Assembly (NCBI RefSeq): GCF_014334015.1
Contig: NZ_CP060488.1
Coordinates: 3,058,501-3,122,500, forward strand
Length of the DNA stretch: 64,000 bases
Direction of reading: 5' to 3'
From: Bacteroides sp. M10
GTDB taxonomy: Bacteria > Bacteroidota > Bacteroidia > Bacteroidales > Bacteroidaceae
In this document: positions 37,179 through 46,269 of the stretch, one piece after another
Layout: every line of letters begins with the position of its first letter
Position numbering within the stretch: position 1 is the first letter of the stretch
Position numbers and translations under genes: made by a program
Notes under the pieces: generated by a model
What the model was told of the DNA's origin: nothing
Database searches by the model: none
What the model saw: only the letters and a program-made list of their open reading frames with translations

Positions 37179-39694
37179 CCAAAAGTATCGGTGCCCGCCG
37201 TATGGGCAAACATAAAGCGACTATTGATTGGCTGTTAACAGACAGCCGCTCTTTGAGTTTTCCGGAAGAAACTCTCTTTTTTGCTTTAACTACCAAACGA
37301 AATAGCGGAGTCCGTTATATTCCCGAATTATACGACCGGGGCGTACGCAATTTTGTAATAACAGAAGAAGACTTTAAATTAATTGAGAATGGAGAATTGA
37401 AAATGGAGAAATCTGGGCAGGATGATGATGCGCAGCCAATTCTCAATTCTCAACTCTCAACTCTCAATTTCCTTATCGTTCCCAATCCTCTGAAGGCTTT
37501 GCAGAAGCTTGCCGAAGCGCATCGTGATAAATTTAAAATCCCTGTGATAGGTATCACCGGAAGCAATGGAAAAACCATTGTGAAAGAGTGGTTGCACCAG
37601 TTACTTAGTCCGGATCGTTGTATCGTCCGTTCTCCGCGTAGCTATAATTCGCAGATCGGAGTTCCTCTTTCTGTATGGCAACTTTCAGAAGAAGCAGAAC
37701 TGGGCATCTTCGAAGCCGGCATCTCCGAAATGGGAGAGATGGGAGCCTTGAAACGAATGATAAAGCCTACCATTGGTATTCTGACCAATATCGGCGGTGC
37801 CCATCAGGAAAATTTCTTCTCATTGCAAGAGAAATGCATGGAGAAGCTGACGCTTTTCAAAGACTGCGATGTAGTGATTTACAACGGCGATAACGAATTA
37901 ATCAGTAATTGTGTCGCAAAATCAATGCTGACTGCACGTGAAATAGCCTGGAGCCGTAGGGATATTGAACGTCCGTTGTATATCAGCCGTGTAATCAAGA
38001 AAGAAGATCATACTGTTATATCCTATCGTTATCTGGAAATGGATAATACATTCTGTATTCCTTTCATCGATGACGCTTCCATTGAAAATGTGCTGAATTG
38101 CCTGGCAGCTTGTCTTTACCTGATGACACCTGCCGACCAGATCACCGAACGGATGGCCCGTCTCGAACCGATTGCCATGCGTCTGGAAGTGAAAGAAGGA
38201 AAGAATAACTGCGTATTGATTAATGATAGTTATAATTCAGACCTGGCATCATTGGATATTGCACTCGACTTTCTGGTACGTCGTTCGGAAAAGAAAGGCT
38301 TGAAGCGGACACTGATTCTGTCGGATATACTGGAAACCGGACAAAGTACCGCTACGCTCTACCGGCGTGTAGCACAGTTGGTGCAGAGTAAAGGAATAAA
38401 TAAACTGATTGGTGTAGGGCAGGAAATATCCTCCTGTTCCGCTCGTTTTGATGACGATCTCGAACGCTACTTCTTTCCTAACACAGAAGCACTTCTTACG
38501 TCCGGCATACTCAAATCACTTCATTCGGAAGTAATTCTGGTAAAAGGTTCGCGCGTGTTCAACTTTGATTTGGTATCCGAAGAACTTGAATTGAAGGTAC
38601 ATGAAACCATTCTTGAAGTAAACCTCGGAGCGATGATCGCCAATCTGAACCATTACCGTTCCATGCTTCGCCATCCGGAAACAAAGGTGATCTGTATGGT
38701 GAAAGCATCCGCTTACGGAGCCGGTTCGTACGAAATAGCCAAGAGCTTGCAGGAACACCATGTCGATTATCTGGCCGTAGCCGTGGCTGACGAAGGTTCC
38801 GAACTTCGCAAAGCAGGTATTACCGCCTCTATTATAATCATGGATCCGGAGCTTACGGCATTTAAAACCATGTTCGATTATAAGCTGGAACCGGAAGTCT
38901 ATAATTTCCATCTGCTCGATGCGCTCATCAAAGCGGCAGAAAAAGAAGGAATCACCAACTTCCCGATTCATGTGAAACTGGATACAGGTATGCACCGTTT
39001 GGGCTTTGCGGTAGAAGATATACCATTGCTCATTCGTCGTCTGAAGAATCAGAGTGCGGTGATCCCCCGTTCGGTATTCTCTCATTTTGTAGGAAGTGAT
39101 TCGCCGCAGTTCGACGCTTTCACCCGTGGACAGATTGAATTGTTCGAGAAAGGTTCGCAGGAATTGCAGGCCGCTTTCTCTCACAAGATTCTCCGTCACA
39201 TCTGCAATACGGCAGGAATCGAACGTTTCCCCGATGCACAGTTTGATATGGTACGTTTGGGAATCGGACTTTATGGAGTTAGCCCGATAGACAATTCGAT
39301 TATACATAATGTGAGTACGCTCAAAACTACCATTCTTCAAATTCGGGATGTTCCCCAGGAAGATACGGTGGGATATAGCCGGATGGGACATCTGGTACGC
39401 CCTTCGCGTATTGCAGCTATTCCTATCGGCTATGCGGATGGATTAAACCGTCATTTGGGACGCGGCAATGCCTATTGCCTGGTGAACGGAAAGAAAGCTC
39501 CTTATGTGGGTAATATTTGCATGGATGTGTGTATGATAGATGTAACGGACATTGACTGTCGGGAAGGCGATCAGGCCATCATTTTCGGTGATGATCTTCC
39601 GATTACGGTTTTGTCCGATACGCTGGATACAATCCCTTACGAAGTGTTGACAAGTATATCGACACGAGTGAAGCGGGTATATTATCAGGATTAA
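37154..39694 (+). CDS. murF-alr: Bifunctional MurF ligase / alanine racemase
   Basis: This is an 846-residue fusion. Residues about 1-470 are MurF, which adds D-Ala-D-Ala to UDP-MurNAc-tripeptide, with the ATP loop GITGSNGKTIVKEW (about 134-147) and the Mur-ligase DSYNSDLAS motif. Residues about 475-846 are a PLP-dependent alanine racemase with Lys517 in VKASAYGAGS and the C-terminal NICMDVCMIDVTD. The fusion is common in Bacteroidetes and joins D-Ala production to its use. Oddly, residues about 76-106 are encoded by an imperfect palindromic repeat inserted in frame, between FVITEEDF and FLIVPNPLKALQKLA. This spot lies in a variable N-terminal region and the frame is preserved. Confidence 0.96.
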   Translation: MSYAIESIAKSIGARRMGKHKATIDWLLTDSRSLSFPEETLFFALTTKRNSGVRYIPELYDRGVRNFVITEEDFKLIENGELKMEKSGQDDDAQPILNSQLSTLNFLIVPNPLKALQKLAEAHRDKFKIPVIGITGSNGKTIVKEWLHQLLSPDRCIVRSPRSYNSQIGVPLSVWQLSEEAELGIFEAGISEMGEMGALKRMIKPTIGILTNIGGAHQENFFSLQEKCMEKLTLFKDCDVVIYNGDNELISNCVAKSMLTAREIAWSRRDIERPLYISRVIKKEDHTVISYRYLEMDNTFCIPFIDDASIENVLNCLAACLYLMTPADQITERMARLEPIAMRLEVKEGKNNCVLINDSYNSDLASLDIALDFLVRRSEKKGLKRTLILSDILETGQSTATLYRRVAQLVQSKGINKLIGVGQEISSCSARFDDDLERYFFPNTEALLTSGILKSLHSEVILVKGSRVFNFDLVSEELELKVHETILEVNLGAMIANLNHYRSMLRHPETKVICMVKASAYGAGSYEIAKSLQEHHVDYLAVAVADEGSELRKAGITASIIIMDPELTAFKTMFDYKLEPEVYNFHLLDALIKAAEKEGITNFPIHVKLDTGMHRLGFAVEDIPLLIRRLKNQSAVIPRSVFSHFVGSDSPQFDAFTRGQIELFEKGSQELQAAFSHKILRHICNTAGIERFPDAQFDMVRLGIGLYGVSPIDNSIIHNVSTLKTTILQIRDVPQEDTVGYSRMGHLVRPSRIAAIPIGYADGLNRHLGRGNAYCLVNGKKAPYVGNICMDVCMIDVTDIDCREGDQAIIFGDDLPITVLSDTLDTIPYEVLTSISTRVKRVYYQD
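37381..37469. repeat. In-frame palindromic repeat inside murF-alr
   Basis: Arms 37381-37410 and 37440-37469 are imperfect inverted repeats (25 of 30 positions pair) built from AATTGAGAATGGAGAATTGA-like units, with a 29-nt centre. The base pattern differs from surrounding coding sequence and encodes a low-complexity stretch rich in Leu, Asn, Ser and Glu. It looks like a small mobile or repetitive element tolerated in a coding region. Confidence 0.75.
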
Positions 39695-39746
39695 TTCACT
39701 CCGGAGTGGCATGGAGCCTCACAGAGCAAACGAAATAAAAATAAAA

Positions 39747-39776
39747 AACTCTGCGGAACTCTGCGTTACTCTGTGG
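39747..39776 (+). repeat. Tandem 10-bp repeat upstream of tatA
   Basis: Three successive 10-bp units read AACTCTGCGG, AACTCTGCGT and TACTCTGTGG. An inverted partial copy (CACAGAG at 39720-39726) lies 20 bp before. The 135-bp gap between murF-alr and tatA is largely this element. Confidence 0.65.
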
Positions 39777-39785
39777 TGAAAGTAT

Positions 39786-39793
39786 TATATTTG
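39786..39793 (+). promoter_or_regulatory. Candidate -7 box for tatA-tatC
   Basis: TATATTTG matches the Bacteroides -7 consensus exactly, 37 bp before the tatA ATG and directly after the tandem repeat. No clear -33 TTG is seen. Confidence 0.5.
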
Positions 39794-39829
39794 CAGCAAC
39801 TATTAAAAACCTCTTTATCAAATAAACTT

Positions 39830-40048
39830 ATGACAAACTTATTATTGTTAGGCTTTTTGCCTAGTGGGTCCGAATGGATTATTATCGCTTTGGTTATCCT
39901 TCTTCTTTTTGGTGGAAAGAAAATACCTGAACTGATGCGCGGCTTAGGCAAAGGCGTGAAGAGCTTCAAAGACGGTGTGAACGAAGCAAAAGATGAAATA
40001 AACAAGGCAAAAGAAGATCTGGATAAACCTGCCGACACAGGTAAGTAA
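39830..40048 (+). CDS. tatA: Twin-arginine translocase subunit TatA/E
   Basis: This is a 72-residue protein from the ATG at 39830 ([20 protein letters not shown]); the frame is open upstream but the extra residues do not fit the family. It has the TatA layout: one membrane span (about 13-28), the hinge [17 protein letters not shown], then an amphipathic and charged tail (about 30-70). TatA oligomers form the pore that exports folded proteins. The tatC gene follows 11 bp downstream. Confidence 0.95.
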   Translation: MTNLLLLGFLPSGSEWIIIALVILLLFGGKKIPELMRGLGKGVKSFKDGVNEAKDEINKAKEDLDKPADTGK

Positions 40049-40059
40049 AGCAAGTACGG

Positions 40060-40902
40060 ATGGCAGAAATGACCTTTTGGGATCATTTGGATGAACTGCG
40101 TAAGGTACTTTTTCGGGTGATCGGAATTTGGTTTGTATTGGCGATAGGCTACTTCATTGCTATGCCCTATCTTTTCGATCATGTGATACTGGCACCTTGC
40201 CACAATGATTTCATATTCTACGATTTATTACGGCATATCGGGAAGACATTTGATTTGACCGATGATTTTTTTACGCAAAAATTTTACGTGAAGCTAGTCA
40301 ATATTAACTTGGCTGCTCCATTCTTTATTCACATGTCGACAGCTTTTTGGATGTCGGTTGTGACAGCTATGCCTTATCTCTTCTTTGAAATATGGCGTTT
40401 CATCAATCCCGCTCTTTATCCGAATGAGAGAAAAGGAGTACGTAAAGCATTGACTATCGGAACAGTGATGTTCTTCATCGGTGTCCTGTTAGGTTACTTT
40501 ATGGTATATCCATTGACGCTCCGTTTCCTGTCTACCTATCAGTTGAGCTCGGAAGTGGAGAACATCTTGTCGCTCAATTCCTATATAGATAATTTTATGA
40601 TGCTGGTTCTCTGCATGGGATTGGCTTTTGAACTTCCATTGGTTACATGGCTACTTTCTTTACTGGGAGTAGTGAACAAGTCTTTCTTGCGGAAATACCG
40701 CCGTCATGCGGTGGTTGTCATCGTGATAGCAGCTGCTATTATTACTCCGACAGGCGACCCCTTCACATTGAGTGTCGTAGCTATTCCACTTTATCTGTTG
40801 TACGAGATGAGTATTTTGATGATAAAAGACAAGAAGAAAACCGAAGAGGAAGAGGAAGTAGAAGATGAAGCTGGAGATGAAGTTGCCCTGTCCGAAGAGT
40901 GA
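40060..40902 (+). CDS. tatC: Sec-independent protein translocase TatC
   Basis: This is a 280-residue membrane protein with six spans. The N-terminal FWDHLDELRKVL segment and the conserved loop FEIWRFINPALYPNER fit the twin-arginine receptor subunit, as does ITPTGDPFTL near the end. The C-terminal tail is strongly acidic (a run of Glu from about residue 260). It forms the minimal TatAC system with tatA. Its last 38 bp overlap the start of the helicase gene in another frame. Confidence 0.96.
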   Translation: MAEMTFWDHLDELRKVLFRVIGIWFVLAIGYFIAMPYLFDHVILAPCHNDFIFYDLLRHIGKTFDLTDDFFTQKFYVKLVNINLAAPFFIHMSTAFWMSVVTAMPYLFFEIWRFINPALYPNERKGVRKALTIGTVMFFIGVLLGYFMVYPLTLRFLSTYQLSSEVENILSLNSYIDNFMMLVLCMGLAFELPLVTWLLSLLGVVNKSFLRKYRRHAVVVIVIAAAIITPTGDPFTLSVVAIPLYLLYEMSILMIKDKKKTEEEEEVEDEAGDEVALSEE

Positions 40903-43900
40903 AGCGATAGAATCTTATGAAATCCTTTTAGCAGTTTGCCGGGCAGAAGATGCCTATCTTGCCGTAGGATATAAGCAAATGCGCGACTTGCTGGAACGCA
41001 TTTGTCGCGCGCAAATGCAAAACGAAAGTTTACAGATGACCGACCTTTCCGCACGAATTAGTTTTGTGTCGGCTAAGGTGGGGCTTTCTGTTGCAGAGCA
41101 GAACCGGCTGCATACCTTCCGGTTAACTTCAAATGCTATCCTGAACCGTCAACAAGAGCCCAACCGGGAACAACTCTTGCGGGATGCGAAAACCCTGGCT
41201 TTCTTTATCCGTAAACTTTTGGATGAAGATATTCCTCTGGAACTATATCGACTACTTCCGCGTGCGGATGCTACCTATTGGGTTGCGCCTCCTGCCCGCG
41301 AACGGGTACAGCGGATGCGTGTCTGTTTCCAGTATGCCGATGAACAATATCTGTATGTGACTCCCTTGGATGAAGTTTCGGAGCAACCATATCTTGTCCG
41401 TTATAATGTTCCCCAAATCAATGAAGAGTTTGCAGAAACGTGCAAGCAGTTTTGGCGTCATGCGCAAGTCAACTTATTGGATGTAGCCATCGATGAAGCA
41501 GGAATCCTGACCCCTTCTTTTATCGTACTCGAACCGGATTACTTGCTCGACATCAGTTCCCTTGCCGAATGTTTCCGTGACTACGGACATCATCCGGCCA
41601 ACTATTTTCTTTCTCGTCTTCAACCGATCGAAAATGCCCGTCCTTTATTACTAGGAAATATAGCCAACCTTTTTCTGGACGAATGGATTCATGCAAAGAG
41701 CGAAGAGATAGACTATCGTACCTGTATGCAGAAAGCCTTCCGGCGTTATCCTATTGAACTGGCTGCCTGCTCTGATTTGCGAGACAAGGAGAAAGAACGA
41801 CAATTCTTTGAAGACTGCAAATTGCACTTCGATCATATTCGTGAAACAGTAAATGACACCTTTCATGCAGCCGGCTATGAGCTTGACAAAACAGATGCCG
41901 TGCTCGAACCATCTTATATTTGCGAGGCACTCGGACTTCAGGGACGTCTTGACTATATGCAGCGGGATATGTCTTCTTTCATCGAAATGAAATCCGGTAA
42001 AGCGGACGAGTATGCTATCCGGGGCAAGGTAGAACCGAAAGAGAATAATAAGGTACAGATGTTGCTTTATCAGGCGGTATTGCAATATTCGATGGGAATG
42101 GATCACCGGAAAGTGAAAGCCTATTTGCTTTATACCCGCTATCCGCTTCTTTACCCTTCCCGTCCTTCATGGGCGATGGTACGCCGGGTAATTGATTTGC
42201 GTAACCGGATTGTAGCTGATGAATATGGCATCCAATTACGAAACAGCCTGGAGTATACGTCACAAAAACTGGAAGAAATCAATGCTTCCACCTTGAATGA
42301 ACGAGGATTGAAAGGGCGTTTCTGGGAAACATGCCTGCGTCCTTCTATTGATAACTTTCAATCGAAACTGAAAGCTCTTTCCGCATTGGAAAAGAATTAC
42401 TTCTATGCGGTGTACAACTTCATAACAAAGGAACTTTATACCTCAAAATCCGGTGACGTGGATTATGAGGGACGTACAGGAGCAGCTTCTTTGTGGCTCT
42501 CTACATTGGCGGAGAAATGTGAGGCCGGAGAAATCATTTATGATCTGAAAATAAAGGAGAATCATGCTGCTGATGAACATAAAGCCGGACTTACTTTTAC
42601 TTTCTTTCAAAGGGAAAAGGTTGGGGATGCTTTGGGAAATAAGATAACCGTAGATAAAACTACCAGAAATAACATTACTGAAAATGAAACCTCTGAAAGT
42701 AAGACTATCAGTAGTGAAGCTCTTGAAACTGAAACTTTTCTCCCTAATTTCCGTCAAGGAGACGCCATTATCCTTTATGAGCGGAATTGCGATACAGATA
42801 ATGTCACCAATAAAATGGTTTTCAAAGGTAATATTGAGTACCTGACGGAAAACGAAATAGGTATTCGCTTGCGTTCTACCCAGCAGAATCCATCCGTACT
42901 TCCTGCCGAAAGTCTCTATGCGATAGAACATGACACGATGGATACGACATTCCGTTCCATGTATCAGGGCTTGTATACCTATCTTTCTGCTACACAGGAG
43001 CGCCGGGACTTGTTGTTATCACAGCGTCCTCCGAGGTTTGATGAATCATTGGATTCTCTCATTTCCTGTTCGAAGGATGATTTTACACGAGTTGCCCTGA
43101 AAGCAAAAGCCGCGCAGGATTATTTCCTTCTTATCGGACCTCCGGGAACGGGAAAGACTTCGTGTGCCTTGAAGAAAATGGTAGAAACCTTTCATGCAGA
43201 CAAGGATGCACAGATTCTTTTGCTTTCCTATACCAACCGGGCGGTTGATGAGATATGCAAGTCGTTGGCTTCCATTGCTCCGGCAGTTGATTTTATCCGG
43301 GTAGGAAATGAATTATCTTGCGATGAAGCCTATCGGGAGCATCTGATTGAAAATGAGTTATCTTCTTGCAACCGTCGTTCAGAGGTCTACGAGCGTATCC
43401 GGAATTGCCGGATTATCGTTGGAACCGTAGCGGCTATTTCCGGTAAACCGGAACTGTTTCGTCTGAAACATTTTGATGTGGCTATCATTGATGAGGCTAC
43501 TCAAATATTGGAGCCGCAGTTACTGGGTATTCTCTGTGCTCGTGGAGAAGACGGGAAAAATGCAATTGATAAGTTTGTATTGATCGGAGATCATAAGCAA
43601 CTGCCTGCTGTTGTGCAGCAAAACGCGGAACAGGCGGCAATCTATGATGAATCATTACTGTCTATCGGATTGAGCAATCTGAAAGATTCTTTGTTCGAAC
43701 GTCTTTACCGGAACTGTACGGCAGCCTGTTCATCGTCCGCTATTCATCGTTCCTATGATATGCTTTGTCGTCAGGGACGTATGCATCCGGAGGTTGCCTT
43801 ATTCGCCAATCGTGCTTTTTACGGAGGTCGTCTGATTCCTGTCGGACTACCTCATCAAATAGAAGACTCGGACACGATCTGCCGTTTAGCCTTTTATCCG

Positions 43901-44356
43901 TCTGTGCCGGAGAAAGCAGGCGCATCTGCCAAAATCAACTATTCGGAAGCACGTATCGTTGCAGATTTAGCCGTTCGCATTTATGAACACCATCAGTCGG
44001 ATTTTGACGAATCCCGTACTTTAGGAATCATTACTCCTTACCGAAGTCAGATAGCATTGATTAAAAAAGAAATAGAATCAGTTGGTATTCCGGCTCTGAA
44101 TCGCATTCTGGTTGACACCGTGGAACGGTTCCAGGGAAGCGAGCGTGATGTAATAATCTATTCCTTCTGTGTCAACTACCCTTATCAATTAAAATTTCTA
44201 TCCAATCTGACGGAAGAAGAGGGTGTTTTGATTGACCGGAAACTGAATGTTGCCTTGACCCGTGCAAGGAAACAGATGTTCATCACAGGAGTTCCCGAAC
44301 TTCTGGAACGTAATCCACTCTACAAAAGTTTATTAAAATTAATAGAAGGCTTCTGA
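40865..44356 (+). CDS. Dna2-like nuclease-helicase (PD-(D/E)XK + superfamily 1 helicase)
   Basis: This is an 1163-residue protein. A PD-(D/E)XK-type nuclease segment lies near residues 360-378 (LQGRLDYMQRDMSSFIEMKSG, with Asp, Glu and Lys). The C-terminal half is an SF1B helicase: Walker A GPPGTGKTSC at about 758-767, Walker B IIDEATQILEP, then GDHKQLPAV, ITPYRSQIALIK, DTVERFQGSERDVIIYS and NVALTRARKQM. Similar fused proteins process DNA ends or replication intermediates. Start codons at 40865 or 40877 both overlap tatC. No defence-type neighbours are present, so a housekeeping repair role is favoured. I cannot see a clear iron-sulfur cysteine cluster. Confidence 0.9.
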   Translation: MKLEMKLPCPKSEAIESYEILLAVCRAEDAYLAVGYKQMRDLLERICRAQMQNESLQMTDLSARISFVSAKVGLSVAEQNRLHTFRLTSNAILNRQQEPNREQLLRDAKTLAFFIRKLLDEDIPLELYRLLPRADATYWVAPPARERVQRMRVCFQYADEQYLYVTPLDEVSEQPYLVRYNVPQINEEFAETCKQFWRHAQVNLLDVAIDEAGILTPSFIVLEPDYLLDISSLAECFRDYGHHPANYFLSRLQPIENARPLLLGNIANLFLDEWIHAKSEEIDYRTCMQKAFRRYPIELAACSDLRDKEKERQFFEDCKLHFDHIRETVNDTFHAAGYELDKTDAVLEPSYICEALGLQGRLDYMQRDMSSFIEMKSGKADEYAIRGKVEPKENNKVQMLLYQAVLQYSMGMDHRKVKAYLLYTRYPLLYPSRPSWAMVRRVIDLRNRIVADEYGIQLRNSLEYTSQKLEEINASTLNERGLKGRFWETCLRPSIDNFQSKLKALSALEKNYFYAVYNFITKELYTSKSGDVDYEGRTGAASLWLSTLAEKCEAGEIIYDLKIKENHAADEHKAGLTFTFFQREKVGDALGNKITVDKTTRNNITENETSESKTISSEALETETFLPNFRQGDAIILYERNCDTDNVTNKMVFKGNIEYLTENEIGIRLRSTQQNPSVLPAESLYAIEHDTMDTTFRSMYQGLYTYLSATQERRDLLLSQRPPRFDESLDSLISCSKDDFTRVALKAKAAQDYFLLIGPPGTGKTSCALKKMVETFHADKDAQILLLSYTNRAVDEICKSLASIAPAVDFIRVGNELSCDEAYREHLIENELSSCNRRSEVYERIRNCRIIVGTVAAISGKPELFRLKHFDVAIIDEATQILEPQLLGILCARGEDGKNAIDKFVLIGDHKQLPAVVQQNAEQAAIYDESLLSIGLSNLKDSLFERLYRNCTAACSSSAIHRSYDMLCRQGRMHPEVALFANRAFYGGRLIPVGLPHQIEDSDTICRLAFYPSVPEKAGASAKINYSEARIVADLAVRIYEHHQSDFDESRTLGIITPYRSQIALIKKEIESVGIPALNRILVDTVERFQGSERDVIIYSFCVNYPYQLKFLSNLTEEEGVLIDRKLNVALTRARKQMFITGVPELLERNPLYKSLLKLIEGF

Positions 44357-44437
44357 AAAATTGCATCATTTTTGCAGATGTTAGTTTTTATTCTCTCTTT
44401 ATGCAATTCATTAACACCTCTATATTGAACAAACGCC

Positions 44438-44445
44438 TATATTTG
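44438..44445 (+). promoter_or_regulatory. Candidate -7 box of a small transcript
   Basis: TATATTTG matches TAnnTTTG exactly and points away from any gene on this strand; a terminator follows about 70 bp downstream. No well-spaced -33 element was found. Confidence 0.45.
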
Positions 44446-44449
44446 CAAC

Positions 44450-44520
44450 ACGTTTTTTTCATAGAGATTTAGATTTAAGGTTAGAAGAATTGTGGAAGTC
44501 GTGAGACTTCCCTTTTTTTC
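44450..44520 (+). ncRNA. Possible small RNA, about 70 nt
   Basis: The segment lies between an exact -7 box and a clean intrinsic terminator, with no reading frame and no downstream gene on the same strand. It matches no RNA family that I recognise. Existence of a transcript is inferred only. Confidence 0.35.
44495..44520 (+). terminator. Intrinsic terminator with GNRA loop
   Basis: Perfect 7-bp stem GGAAGTC (44495-44501) with GACTTCC (44506-44512), loop GTGA, then seven T at 44514-44520. Confidence 0.8.
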
Positions 44521-44621
44521 ATCTTAACGTTTACTATACTTCATTATAGGAATGCAAAAACACTGTTTTGAGTGTTGCGTTTAAATATTTTGCAGGAGGA
44601 TGATGCAGGATAAGTAAACCT

Positions 44622-44660
44622 AAAAAGCCTTCTTCGTGAGAAGAGGCTTTTTTATTTTTT
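44622..44660 (+). terminator. Second intrinsic terminator in the gap
   Basis: Stem of 44622-44635 with 44640-44653, loop GTGA, one bulged T, followed by T-rich sequence. It may end readthrough or a second small transcript starting after 44521. Confidence 0.75.
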
Positions 44661-44686
44661 CATTTTTTTGAATAATTGGTTAAAAA

Positions 44687-44726
44687 ACAAAAGAGTAATC
44701 CGGCGACGGATTACTCTTTTGTTTTT
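44687..44726. terminator. Bidirectional terminator downstream of the MFS gene
   Basis: Perfect 15-bp stem (44687-44701 with 44708-44722), 6-nt loop, with T-runs on both strands. It ends the minus-strand MFS gene 25 bp beyond its stop and can also stop plus-strand transcription. Confidence 0.85.
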
Positions 44727-44751
44727 ATTGATAGTATCTATTGAAATGGAA

Positions 44752-46269
44752 TTAATCCAATACGATAGGTTTGTATTTCGGAACTAATGCTTTCATGATG
44801 ATCCAGCCAATCAGATAAGCTACTGCACATACGCAGAAGATAATGAAATATCCGGCCGGTTTACCCTCAAAGCCCATGAATGTCATGGCAGGGTGTACAA
44901 ATTGCGCTCCCTGTTCCAGCAACTCTTTCGTCATTTCCACTTCTTTGCCGTCAACCATCGTTGTTCCGGAAGCATATACGAATAAGTTACCTGCCACTTT
45001 CTGAAGAATCATAGAGCCGAAACCACCCGCCATACCACCGATACCAGTAATACTTGCGATAGCAGTTCTTGGGAACATATCACCAACAGTAGAGAAGATG
45101 TTAGCCGACCAGGACTGGTGAGCAGCCCCACCGATACCGATCAAAATAACCGGGAACCATGGAGAAACTGTACCTAACGGCTGTGCCAACAATACAACCA
45201 ATGGGAAGAAGGCGAAGATCAACATCGCTTTCATACGGGCTGCATACGGATTCATACCCGTTTTGTTGATAAAGATAGTAGGCAGTTTACCACCGTAGAT
45301 AGACAACATCGTTACTGCATAAAGCGTAAAGATCAATGCCATACCTAGCGGATCGGAAGTTTTGATACCGAATTGAGTATTCAGGTAAGACGGAGTCCAG
45401 AAAAGGAAGAACCACCATACACCGTCAGTGGTGAACTTACCAAAGATGAAAGCCCATGTCTGCTTGTAGCTGAAACATTGCCAGAATTTCATTCTCTTTT
45501 CATCCTTCTCGTCTGCCATCGGAGCACTACCTGCTTCGCGCTGGTCTTGTTCGATATAGTCAAGCTCTGCCTGGTTAACGTGTTTGCTTTTTGACGGAGC
45601 ATCGTACATGAATACCCAGAATCCCATCCAGATGAAACCAAGTCCACCAATTACGATAAATGCCATTTCCCAACCGAACATTTTTGCCAGGATAGGAATG
45701 GTAAGAGGAGCGATTAATGCACCGATAGAAGCACCGGCGTTGAAGATAGAAGTGGCGTAAGCACGGTCCTTTTTAGGGAAATACTCTGCAGTTACTTTAA
45801 TTGCAGCGGGGAAGTTACCGGCTTCTCCTAAAGCGAGGATACAGCGGGCAGCGAGGAAGCAGTACATACTGACAGTAGCAATGGTCACTACCACATCTCC
45901 TGTGGCTCCTGCCAGTTCTGCTGCGCTATGCAGACCTACCTGTGCTTCTGTGATAACACCACAAACGGCATGCAGACAGGCACCTGCCGACCATACACCG
46001 ATGGCCCATAAAAATCCTTTTTTAGTTCCCATCCAATCGACAAAGCGACCGGCAAACAGCATACATATAGCGTATACAATCGAGAAAACAGAAGTAATAG
46101 TACCGTAGTGAGATTCGTCCCAGTGGAATTCCGGTTTGATAAATTCATCCCACGTCAATGAGAGAACCTGACGGTCGAGATAGTTAACTGTAGTAGCAAA
46201 AAATAGCATAGCACAGATGGTCCATCTGTAGTTTGTCATCTTTTCGCCTGTTTTTTGAAATGCATTCAT
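44752..46269 (-). CDS. MFS hexuronate transporter (ExuT/DgoT type)
   Basis: This is a 505-residue protein from the ATG at 46269 (MNAFQKTGEKMTNYRWTICA); an in-frame ATG at 46305 is possible. It has twelve hydrophobic segments of the anion:cation symporter branch of the MFS, with family motifs NYLDRQVLS in the first span, GRFVDWMGTKKG after the second, and ALGEAGNFPAAIKVTAEYFPKKDRA. Relatives import galacturonate or glucuronate with protons. An insertion of about 25 residues (GVITEAQVGLHSAAELAGATG) lies between early spans. It is next to pectin-catabolic genes and probably takes up galacturonate or derived uronates. Confidence 0.88.
   Translation of the reverse strand: MNAFQKTGEKMTNYRWTICAMLFFATTVNYLDRQVLSLTWDEFIKPEFHWDESHYGTITSVFSIVYAICMLFAGRFVDWMGTKKGFLWAIGVWSAGACLHAVCGVITEAQVGLHSAAELAGATGDVVVTIATVSMYCFLAARCILALGEAGNFPAAIKVTAEYFPKKDRAYATSIFNAGASIGALIAPLTIPILAKMFGWEMAFIVIGGLGFIWMGFWVFMYDAPSKSKHVNQAELDYIEQDQREAGSAPMADEKDEKRMKFWQCFSYKQTWAFIFGKFTTDGVWWFFLFWTPSYLNTQFGIKTSDPLGMALIFTLYAVTMLSIYGGKLPTIFINKTGMNPYAARMKAMLIFAFFPLVVLLAQPLGTVSPWFPVILIGIGGAAHQSWSANIFSTVGDMFPRTAIASITGIGGMAGGFGSMILQKVAGNLFVYASGTTMVDGKEVEMTKELLEQGAQFVHPAMTFMGFEGKPAGYFIIFCVCAVAYLIGWIIMKALVPKYKPIVLD

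Larger units (their letters stand above)
44357..44751. other. 395-bp gene-free region with promoter box and three hairpin terminators
   Basis: This gap between the helicase and MFS genes, which converge, contains one exact -7 box (44438-44445), two plus-strand terminators (44495-44520, 44622-44660), a small hairpin near 44554-44578 and a bidirectional terminator (44687-44726). No protein frame of note was seen. It could hold one or two small RNAs. Confidence 0.6.

Noticed and set aside
38516..39391. Long open frame opposite the alanine racemase part of murF-alr
   Set aside because: It lies entirely antisense to a well-conserved enzyme, has no ribosome site and matches no family; typical shadow frame.
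40865..44356. Nuclease-helicase considered as part of an anti-phage defence system
   Set aside because: Neighbours are tatA/tatC, murF-alr and pectin genes; no methylase, toxin, integrase or other defence partner is present.
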